From: Trichostrongylus colubriformis
Taxonomy: Eukaryota; Nematoda; Chromadorea; Rhabditida; Trichostrongylidae
Length of the DNA: 64,000 nt
Direction: 5' to 3'
Assembly: GCA_963978905.1 (NCBI GenBank)
Contig: OZ022258.1
Coordinates: 34,037,282-34,101,281 of the forward strand
Made by a program: the position numbers and the translations under genes. Positions 23,901 through 35,900 of the stretch are shown here, piece after piece. How positions within the stretch are numbered: the first letter of the stretch is position 1; each line of letters begins with the position of its first letter. The notes below the pieces were generated by a model. That model was not told where the DNA came from. It searched no databases and saw nothing but the letters and a program-made list of their open reading frames with translations.

Positions 23901-26900
23901 CTTTACACTGGTCCTTAAGATTTGAGCTTGCTCATCGGCAGGTTTGCTACGACTTAGCTAATGAGCAAGGAATCAGGCGGAAGGGCTTTGATTAGATAGG
24001 GATGAGACACGCAGGCGCGATTGACTGACCATTTGATTTTCTGATTGATTACCGCTCATACCGCTGATGGGTGAGAACTGGTGCTCTAACATGAATGGGT
24101 CCTAAATTCTTTAGGATTTACTCGAGTTGCAAATCGACACGGTAGGGTTCGTCGACCACACGCGAGCTGCAATGCCATTTGTCTATCTGCTTCCATTTCG
24201 AAAGCGGACCAAATATAATTTTTGGAAGAGCTCAAGATGAACAAGTATGTTTTGTGATATTTTCAGAAGCCTGAAGAGGTGCCGCATGAGGAGACATTCG
24301 TTAACAAATTGTTCCGTGAAATTATTGGGCCTTTTCTCCTGGAACGTAGCACACAGGTTTGTCTTTGTGTGAACTCCTAGCACTAGAATACTACGCACAT
24401 ATCACATGAATCGATCTCGCGATACTTTTTTCTAGGTTTGTGCTGTTCTAATCTACGTCGTTTACTTGACACTGGCAATTTTCGGCTGCCTGAATATCAA
24501 GGAGGGCCTTGACCCGAGATTTCTCGTCAGAGAATCCTTCTATCTCAGCGACTTCTACAAGTTGATTCACGAGACGTTCTGGTACGAAGGTGAGGTCTGT
24601 GTGGCGGCTCTCCTGCGCGTAATAGCCACAGGAGCGAGGGATGCACTTTGGAGATGGTTCATTTCAAATGAACTTAACTGGTATACCAAGACGGCGTGTG
24701 CAGCTTTTGCACCATGAGACGCGTTCTAGGCTCATCAATATTGCCCTATGATATGCATCGACCTTCCACCTTCATGCCAGGGTCATGCGATGGTTGAGTG
24801 GAAGTTTTAAGAAGTATTACCCCTTCTTTTCCACCGTCACTCGCGAAATTGGTTTTTGGTTTACTAAAATGGTCTCCCGAAAAAACAAAGGTGGTCAGTC
24901 AAAAATCACAATATTGTTACAGTATTGTTACATAGAACAAAAAGCATGGTTAGCATTTGACGAGCATTCTTAGAGACCACCATATGGGTCTAAAAAATCA
25001 CTAAAAAGGTGATCGATGAGGGTTTCTCGAAAAAAGCTTTCTTTTCCGACACGATTTCACGATACGAAAATACCATCTTAATGAAAAAGGGATATATTGC
25101 CATATCAGCAACAATATACATGTCATCTGAAATGGCCACGGTGACCTAGGAGCCTTCCCTTGTCAGATTACTTTTTTTAAAAAAGTGTTGATGAGCCAAA
25201 TGATGGAGAACTTTAGGTCTCCAAATGCAAGTGGTTGTAAATCGACCGCCAGACCTTTTCAATGAGACGGAACGTGCAAGATTCGCAAAAATGATGGACG
25301 GTAAGAGCATATGCTTTCGTAGATGTTTTGCTACCATGGCCTCTGATTGCCATGGAATCCATTGTTGTTGACAATAAATACTGCAACTACATATTAGGTT
25401 GTAAGGAAAGTTTTGGCCGGTTTTTGAAATTTCAACTTCGAGAGATCATAACTCGGCTCAGAGTGCATCTTTTCTCACAGAGTGAGCACCATTAGATTCG
25501 CCACACTCTTGGCAACACTATGCATACCTACACATCTCAATTTGATAAAGGGCTGATAATTTATATTGCGCGAAATGAAAAAAAGTCGACTTCAAATCGC
25601 CACTCTTTCTGAACACACTGCTACTGAAGGAGCTGGCCAGACGTTTTGGGAAGTGGGGCATAGTTAGCGCTAGATCTGATGAACATGATAGACGAGTAAG
25701 GGCCTCACCCTGCATTTGCTTCAATTAGTGGAAGAGGATTTGTGAAAAATGCGCTTGCGCATGACTGCCGTGAGGGGTCCCGCGGCACCCATTTTTTTGG
25801 ATTTTTCCAAATCAAGGCCACTTGAGGTGGTCAGCTAAGGTTGCTTGTTGAGGGCCAATACTTGTGGATATCCCCTGCAAATATGGACGCTCATCGCCTT
25901 CTGCCGTTTTAGTTAAAGCGATTTGATCAATTGAAAATTCGAGCAGCTCGTCCTCATTTCTGCACTTCTGAAACCGGAGACAATGTGTTCCATCCAGTGA
26001 TACACCCCCTCCTCTTGCAGTATTCACATTTGTGGTCACCTTCGCTGGGACTCGGCTAAACAAGAACTCTTGAAGTGAAGTCATCTTAAAGGTGCCATTT
26101 TCGCAGCACTTTAAAACTTCCCTAATAAATTGAAAACCTTATGGCATTCCAAATAAAACATATATTCTGAAAGAGCAACTTTTTCTCTATCTAACGAGCA
26201 CAATATGTCAGCTGATTCATGTTGACGCGCTCTGATATTTAAATTTATCTTGTGATAACGAAAAAGCGGCCAGAACTTTCCTTACAACCTAATAAAAAGG
26301 GCTGTTTTGCAGATTTTGAAAACACTGAATACACAATGAATCACAATGCAACGATGATCTGGTTGGAAGCATATGAAATGCATCTGGAAAGACAGAAAAT
26401 TGAGCTGAACATCCAGAAGCCAACCAAGTCAGATTTCGGATTTTGTGGGTGTCAGGACGCTCAATTGGGGTCAGGTTTCGCGAGGATGTATGTAGCAGTC
26501 GTGCACCCTTGCGCGCAGTCAATTCGTAATGGAACCAGCAAAAGTCTTCTTGCGCGTTATAACGCATTCCGCGTGGTGCGGTGTTAGAGCGGCCCAATTC
26601 AGGTGTCCTGACGCACATCCTCAAACTGAGCCATGTATCAAATAGATTTCTTTCGTGAGTCCTTTGATCGATTTCCAGCTCCACCGAATGGTATCATCGA
26701 TGTCGTGACTGGCTGTTGGTGGCTGGTGGTCGACGGCTTTGGGAGAAGGATATGGTATGGGGACAAAGTGAAGAGGTATTCAACTTTTTACTTCATTTCT
26801 TTTTGTTTTGGCATTAGGTACCACAAACGGTCCTGTAGTTTATGAGGATAGCCGTCTGCTAGGGCTACCTTTAAATCACACTGAATTGTCGGGTTTCTCG

Positions 26901-29900
26901 AAGAGCGGGAAAAATCGGTGCATATCCATGGAGCTGGAGCCGTGATAGGCAAAGAAAAGGGATCTAGGTCGAGCGTCGATCGAAGAAGTGATCATTTGTA
27001 GCCTGCTGAGATGGAACGCATCCGCGTTTGTTCATTAGATGAGCATGAGGAATAGCAGGGTCAGTAAATTTGTAGCAAGTCAGATGCCAGAAAGCGTCTA
27101 TTTTTACTTTTTTGCTTTCATACAAGATATTTATGACGCCTTTGCCTGTACAACTATAATACGCTGGACGACACACTCGGACTACATAAAAGCATTACCA
27201 CCAGAAAGAAGGGAGGGCATTGTTCTCTGGGGCTTATGGTAGATATCTTTTACACAGCAGGTACCCTTGAGGAACGCTGTACATGCTAAGTGCCCTGATC
27301 ACTTTCCGATCCTCTTCCATACGTCACCCGAGCCTAGTGCCAAACCAAGTCCCGAGTGATCAGGAGTATGCTGAACATTGATTCACGCAATGGTAAGAAT
27401 ACACCAACGCCTTTCGACATACATGTTGAATAAGTTCAGGAAAAAGTCTAGCGCCTGTGATTGTTTTCAGCCCAGAATAGTTTTCCTTAGTTTTGAATAA
27501 TTGTGGTCTGCTGTCTGCTTTCACCATCAGAAAACCTCTCAGGATAGGCTTCCGCTGTCACTGCTCCCTCGTCCCTTTTTACCGTTTCCTAACCTCACGC
27601 ACTATTCACCAGCACAGGATCTCAGGATCGTATTCTCCTGAACATTATGATGCTCCTAATTACTGCCAAGGGTAATGTACTATTTCGTCACGAACTACGA
27701 GTAGGGTGACAATGTGCGAAAGTGACCGAAATCGCCTCCTGATTTGTTCATCTCCCCTTATTTTGGTCTATTTCAGGATTTTTATACTCTGAAAGCATTC
27801 CGATTCCAACTTGGTCTCAGGAACTATCAAACGCCAACAGACCATACTAACAGTTGCAAACTTATGCGTGAAATTGCTTCCAGATACACCGATTTCAATG
27901 TCACCACCTTCCATGAGTACTATCCGTTTGCTGATCAGGTTGGCTTTCCTTTTCAGTTGTGAGTGAGGTCGGCTAAATGGCACGGAAAGCGTTCGTACTT
28001 CAGAGGTGTACTATGAGTAAAATAGCTCACTACAACCAGTCTATTCGCATGTAAGTCGGTCTGTAACAGATAACGGCACGACAGCTAGTCACAGGGCGGT
28101 AATGCGTTCAAACGGCGACTGCAAATAACCGCCCCTCCCTTTCGCACGTCATCAATAGAAATGTTGGCGAGCACATGGTCGTGTCACTGTCGCTCCTTTC
28201 TGCCCTCTCTGATCTCTTTCTTGCTGAGCCCCTCATGAACGGGTGTGTGCGATCAGGATAAAGGACTCGCGTGACTGCGTGTGGAACGCGACGCGCGATG
28301 CGATGGTTGCGAACTAGAGACGCACTTTCAGTTGGGTCTTGAGGTGCGATAACGGTGCACTACACCTTACGTAAAGCGTAATGGATTCAGGCCTCGATCA
28401 ATGCGGCGTTCACAGCTTGCAACCAATCTTCGCGCAGTTCACGCCAATTCCCTATTCTGATGCCCTATACCCTTCATAGGTTCTTGTAATGGGCGTTATC
28501 AAATATAGGCGCAAAATTCAGAGAGTTTGGAAAAGTTATCAAAATATAACGAGGAGAGGCCACATTTAAGGGTTTTGAGCGGGTTTCCCTATGTTTCAGT
28601 AGCTAGCCACATAGCTTCTCCGTTTTTATTATGAATGACATCCAGTCAGGAAGGGGGGTGTGTATCCTTATGTCAGGATTTCGCACGACGCGAGCGGCGG
28701 GCGACGCAGTGTGTGCGAGCTATGCGCGTCGCGGTAGTTGGGTCTAGAACGATTACACGGTTATGCTAGGAGCGCGCAACGCAGATGATTTGTAATCGCT
28801 TCGGGACCCAACAACATGGCGCCTTTAGCTCGTCCGCATTGTTTCGTTTGCGACATACGAAATGCAACATAAGGGACGCAATGCGACACAACGCGACATG
28901 CGAAATGCGACACTATGCGGAATCCTGACATAAGGGTACACATCCCAGTCAGGGTTTTCATGAGATATGCCATTCATACGAGTACGAGAGCGGATCATCC
29001 GCTTGTGTTTGTAGTTAGCATAAATTGTTATTCACAATAACCACAGTCAAATAACAACAGTGATTTTAGTACCTCGAGCTAAAGCCTTCGCTGGTGCAGA
29101 ACTTCACGTTTGGCCTGCTGGCCATGTTTGCTGTAACAGTGATAATGATACCGGATGCCAGGGCAGCGTTGGCAGTGGTCATCTGCATTGCGAGCATAAA
29201 CACAGGTCAGCACACGGACCTAATGCCGTGCCCATAATCACCTCGATATAAAAAATAACCGTGGTGTATGTTTTCAGGGGTGATGGGATTCATGACATTT
29301 TGGGGTGTAAATCTTGACAGCGTATCCATGATTACGGTAAGTATCTCGAGCTCTGTTAAGTTGTTGCTTTGAAAAAAAAAAGGAAAAAAGAAAAGAAGGC
29401 AAGAAGCTTTTTGATGGGCCAAGCTCTCGAAGAAAGCCACCCTTACTTAATACTTTTTCATTGGAGTTGAAGAAAGGACGAAGTGCTGGGAACGCATGTG
29501 TAAATAAAATTTGAGTTTTGAAGGGATTGTACAGTCCATTTCCCGACGGCTGGCAGGGCGAGCCTACGGACTTGTATCGATCTCTCTCACCCCGCCACAA
29601 ACTCTCACCCTTCTCTGTAGGCCACGCCCTGCCAGCCTTCGGGAACTGGACTGTATGTAGCGATTTTGCGCCCATAGGCGCGACTTGTGTTTTAATTGCT
29701 CATTTTTGGCTGCATTTCGGGATTGGCCGCCTTGGCCGACTTGTTAAGGGACGAGGTGACTCTCTCAGCTGGCTGGCTGAGCAGGGGCGGGTGGCAGTAC
29801 CATCCAATTAGCTCACCGAGCCACGCAGATCAGGTATACAGTCCGTACCAAAAGTATGTGGACACCACAAATTTTGGTCCAACAAAATCACTGTTCAATT

Positions 29901-32900
29901 TCTCAACACGAGGTTTTCACTGTTCGATTCCTTGCATGCGATGACCTTGGAATACTTAACCTGAGAGGGTTTTGTGGACGATTTTACAATTTTTTATTAT
30001 TGAGAAAAATTTTCTCCGTACCAAAAGTATGTGGACACTTAATAAAAACTAAGCGCATAGCGGGAATAGAGAAACACTGGGTCCTCCAAGGTTCCAAATA
30101 GCTTGAACAACTTGTTCGGCGTGCTCTGAACCAGGTTTTCCATACTTGCTTCATCGATGGAGTCCCAGGCAATCAGAACCGCCTCCATCAATTCATTGAC
30201 GGTACAGCATTGCTTGTTATTTCAAAGGAATTGCTGAACAACAGCTCCCCACGGGATTTCAGGTGCATTGCAGTCAGAAGACAGGCTGGCTAATCCCTCG
30301 CCTTGACTTCATTGCATTTGAGTCATATTCTGGATAAATGTGAGACATGGACGCCTGCATTGCCCTGCTTTGAGATGTGTGTCCGACGCCGCGTCTCTTT
30401 CAGAAATGGTGGCAAATGGTAGTAAAGCACTCCCCGCTACTCGTAAGGGTCTCGGCACGAAATGAGTACGAGCTGTAACTTTCCGCTGCCTCCGCAGCCA
30501 CACCAAACCACCTCCGGACTTCCTCCCCAAACACAAAGGGTAGGCATGGCGTAGGTACCTCCTTAGCGACGAAATCATCTGACCAGTCGAGATTGAACTT
30601 CTTATTGTTATTCAAGATCAAGACAAAAGAAAACATGCCAAAAGAGCTGCTTGTTCCAAAACTAGAAACTGTTTGAAAGCCCATACTTTCAGAGACTGCG
30701 GAAGTGGCTCTTTGTTGGTACGCGGTAGCTTCGGAGGCAGCGACAAGTTACAGCTTGCACTCCCTTCGTGCCGTGTAGATCCTTAAGAGTAGCGGGGAGT
30801 GCTTTACTACCATTTGCCACCATTTCTGAAAGAGACGCGGCGTCGGACACACATCTCAAAGCAGGGCAATGCAGGCGTCCACGTCTCACATTTATCCAAA
30901 ATATGACTCAAATGCAATGAAGTCAAGGCGAGGGATTAGCCAGCCTGTCTTCTGACTGCACACCTGAAACCCCGTGGGGAGCTGTTGTTAAGCGATTCCT
31001 TTGAAATAACAAGCAATGCTGTGCCGTCAATGAACTAATGGAGGCGGTTCTGATTGCCTGGGACTCCATCGATGAAGCAAGTATGCAAAACCTGGTTCAG
31101 AGCACGCCGAACAAGTTGTTCAAGCTAATTTAGACCTTGGAGGACCCAGCGTTTCTCAGTTCCCGCTATGCGCTCAATTTTTATTAAGTGTCCACATACT
31201 TTTGGTACAAAGAAAATTTTTCTCAGTAATAAAAAATTGTAAAATCGTCCACAAAACCCTCTCAGGTGAAGTATTCCAAGGTTATCGCATGCAAGGAATC
31301 GAATAGTGAAAACCGCGTGTTGCGAAATTGAACGGTATTTTTGTCAGACCAAAATTTGAGGTGTCCACATACTTTTGGTACGGACTGTATGTTGGTCCCG
31401 CTGTAAATTGGCTCCATTATCCAGGCTCATCATCTGCGACAGGGCCAGCAAGGTCGTGAACCCGATTGGCTTGGCTCAGTGACGTCGTTGGACGGCCCTG
31501 AAGTATTCCCACCCAGCTGATCCCGTCATGCGCATGAGCAAGCGGTTAGTGTGCAGGGGTTCGCAGGCACGCCTCCATCATGAGACGTCCCATTTCCGGG
31601 TTTTGAACCGTTCCATTCCGTTTTTTTTTCTACTGGACACTACTGAGGACCTATACTTTCACAGATGATGAAGTTTTTAGCGTTAATCACCCCCTTCTGT
31701 GGAATGTGCCACGCATTTTGATTCAATAAGTTCATGGTGGCTGAAAAATGCCATTTGACCTATACAATGGCTTGCGAGGGCCAGCCGATACACTAATCAG
31801 TGTTTTCTCCCTGCAGAAGACTCTGATACCGTGGCACTTCTCTCGTGGGAAGCTTCCTGAGCCTGACCCTCCAGTATAGAAGTGACAAAGCCCTCGCTGC
31901 TTGGCTGCTGTGATCCGAAGTATCATTTTCATTCCTCAAACCTGCCTGCAGAGGGGTTTCAATGGTAATGGCAAGTTGTGGCTCGTGGAAATGAAGGGTG
32001 CTGGGAATTCGAAAAAACCGGAATGTTTAGGAACACCACCCAATATGAATCACCCTAGGTGCTCACAGTGAACGGACCTTACTTAGCAAGGCTGTGAACG
32101 ATGGCGAGAAAATTTACAATTTTGTCCAGTTGGTGACACATCTTGTTCACTCGGAAGAAGCTCCCGCCCCTGCTTGTGCAGAGGCTGTTTCAGAGTATAA
32201 AGATAGAGTGAGGTCTGCTCTCACTTCAGGAACGAAAATTTCTCGTCAGAATCAGCTGAAGTTCGACTGAAGTAGGGTTGAAACTGGAGGAAAGAAAATC
32301 ACTCTTTCTGGCACCCCCTGTAGACGTAGAAGGAGTACCCAAGTGAAGGAGTGATAGGGAAGTTATTCGATGACAATCTAGACAACACGTTATGATGGAG
32401 CTCACTTGCTTTGAGAAAGGCCTTTTCAACACTGTGAAGGGATTAGATGCATGAAATGCTCGTTAATAAGATGAAAGGTAGCCCCAACTAAGAACAACAT
32501 TCTGCCAAGCTGCAGACCAGCCGAGTGATAATGGTAAAAAGTATCGCCATATAAGTCATCTTGAGAAAAGCAATACCAAAAAATCGCAAATCTTCGAACT
32601 TATGCTCGACCTTATTTTCACCAAGCGGATAGGAATGCCTTCAAAATATTTCTCCTACTACTGCGGAGTTGTTGGTTGGTCTGAGCAGCAATGAAACCGT
32701 GCAGTATGTAGATGAGCAGCGCCACTTGTCATCCTTGCTTGAACATTTACCTGGTACGTCACATCCTTCTAGTATGTAGGGTGGAACTCTCATGCGCTTA
32801 CATTTTCGTTCACAAGCTGCACTGATTGAATGAATTCTGTCACGGCCTGTAATTCCATTTTCCCCTTTGAAGGACGTGAAGCTGTCGCAGTATCCATTGG

Positions 32901-35900
32901 CGGAATCAAAGGAGCAAAAAATGTCCTCAGTTTCGGTACATGGAGCTATTAGGTTGTTGCAAAATTAATTTCGGAGATGGACCGCATACTTCAAACTACT
33001 ATAACTCAGCTTAAACACAAGTTTATCAATCGAAGTAAAAACCATCAGAATCTACACACTTTTGCCAACGAAAAGGCAATAAATCTAAGCCTTCACTATA
33101 AAAAATACTATCACGAGAATCAACGAAGTCAAGGAAGGCACATTCAACATCGTTTAAATTAGTAAATTGTTTCTGACGCAGATGAGAATTGAGGGCTCGA
33201 AAAAAGTGATAGTCTGTTGGGGAAAGGTCGGGAGAATACGCTGGGTGACGGAGAACTTCTATACCCAAGTGGGTCAATTTTTGCCGAGTGATTTGTGAGG
33301 TGTGTGGCCTTGCGTTGTTCTGCAACAGGATCGGCCCTCCTCTATTCACCACCGCCGGCCACAATTTTTGCAACTTTCTATACATTTGCTCCAGATCACA
33401 ACAGTAAGACTCTGCTGTGACTGGCTGATCAGGTTGCAGGAAACTGTAATGGATTACACCTTTACAACACCACCACACAGTAATCATAACCTTTTTAGGG
33501 TGAAGGTCGGGTTTAGGAAAAGTTTTTGGAGGAGCATCCTTATCTACCCAGACTAATCCCCGCTTCCTGTTATCATAAAGAACCCATTTTTCATCTACAG
33601 TTATAATACGGTTTACAAATGGCTCATTTTTATGGCGAACTAGGAGATTAGAGCAGGTGTCGAAACGTGCCAGACGCTGCTCATCGATCAGGTTATGAGG
33701 CACCCACTTCGACATCTTCTTCACCTTGCCGATTGTCAGCAAATGTCTGGCCACTGTAGAGTAATGTACGCCTAGGTCTTCTGCTAACGTACGAGTATTC
33801 GTCTCCGGATTTGCTTCGACGGCTCTCCTCAAATCTTGATCATTAAGCGATGACCTGCGGCCGCGACCCGACTTCTCTTCGAGATCAAAATCGCCAGAAG
33901 CAAATTTTTTAAACCAGAGCTCCACTGTTCGTTCGCGAGGAAAATTCGTCCCAAAAACACTGCTGAGATCACGAGCTGCCTCCGCTGCGGAGTATTCCAA
34001 TTTAAAGTCATAAAGCATGATGACTCGATAGTCGCGTCGGTTCATGATTATACGCAGCCCTGGAAAAGGCCGGCTGGAAAACTTAGAGCGACATTCATAG
34101 AAGTTTCTGAAAGAGCAGAAAAAAACCCACCAAATGGTATGCCCGGCGTTCCTTGGGATGAAATAGTTCAGGGTAAAAAATCTACTTATTTATACATACC
34201 TTGAAACCAAAATTAATTTTGCAACAACCTAATACAAATGTGCAGGAGCATGGACTGTGTGAAAACTTCTTCGTAGTTGCAGTTCTTTTCGGAAATATGT
34301 ATGGCGCCAGTGATGATAACCATAACAAGTTGACAACGTTAATTCTACCCTCACTGGATCCCATTAGCCTTGCGATGATGAACTCAGTCAGGGTGTACCC
34401 AATAATCAAGCCATTTCCTTCAGAATTTTTTTGAATACTCCCACCATAGAACAAAAATGATGGAAAGTTCAGCTGCTATGACTGAAACTAAGCCCTTGCG
34501 GATGACAAAGTTTTATTCGAAAGCATTGGAATCAGCTGACTATAACTAATTGCCCTCCTCCAGAAGATAGACCAACATCCAACAAGATATCGGCTTAACT
34601 TCAGATAATCATGTGCATTGGCTTTGCTGTCGACTTGTCCGCACACATCGCTTACGCTTATTCGCAAGCTTACGGCAATGCACACGAGCGTGCGGTATAC
34701 GCACTGGAAACCCTCGGATGGCCTGTGTTTTTGGTTAGTTTATTCTTCGTTGCTACATTTGCAGTGATACTTTCCTTACATCGACATAGTACACTCAACT
34801 GTTATTCAGTACAGCCTGGAATAAATGATGTTTGGCACGCATTTTTCATGCAAGCGTGCGTTTTCCATGAAAGAATTGCCTTTTCTTTTTTTACTGGCTA
34901 TAATCACCGCGAAGTCACTTTTTGTGACATAATCAGATTTCCTGAAAGATAAATTTCTTACGAAACTACCTTGCCGGAGTACTATTGTATGGGAGGGAGT
35001 GGCCAGAAATTGTGTTATGAAGCGTGATTTTGAACGCGGTAGTGACATGGCGTTGAGATCACTCAATAGTATAGCCCAGTTTGATTTTTCTATATATGAA
35101 CCTGTTTTTGCGAGATCCAAGCAAGTCTGACGCAAGTTGTTCATAGATTCTTCCGCCCGAAGCAAGTCTGAGGCTAGCTTCATAGATTCTTTCCCAAAAA
35201 GAGCGCGCTATATTCTTCCTTTTCCGCGGATTATATTTCAATGATTGCGCATTTTTCGTTTTTACCTGTCATCAGTCGAACATCTCGAAATGACACGAAG
35301 GATGAATCGAAATGGATGAAAGCTTGAGGAAAAGGGCACCCACCCAGTTCGACCTGCGGATTCTTTAATCTTTGCAGTGCGCATCATTGCTAAATGCTAC
35401 ATGAATCTATGGTGTGCAGCGGTCCCACAGAGTGCATGACGCGATTCGAGATACACCAGCTGTATGAATAGGACCTTGTCGCGGTGGATAGAGCGCGTTA
35501 CCACCATGGACTACGCTGCACTCCTTCTTTTTGAAATTCTGGCGTTCATTTCCAGTCTTTCCCACTTTTCAAAAGTCCAGCTCATTCTCGCTGTTTCTCC
35601 AGTCCAATGAATTATATAGAGAAGAATAAGCTATGGCTTTCAGCATTATTCGAAAAATCGAACGGCAGCCATCATACTGCGCTGTGCTGCACAATGTACA
35701 CTGGGAGCCGAGGATTTCTCGAAGAGGGGGGGGGGGTGGGGGTGTACCTACAGAGGTCAGCGATAAGCGCTAGAATCTAAACTTTCAATTAGCATATGAG
35801 AAGCGAAGGGTATTTCGCAGCGAATGCATGTAAGGAAATGTGAAATAGTGAATATCTTTTTGCTCCAGGTAAGAATACCCAGCAATAACACACACTGCAA

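Noticed and set aside
26252..26312. Upstream part of the frame containing the exon at 26,313
   Set aside because: It translates the mariner terminus; PTR homology begins at the acceptor.
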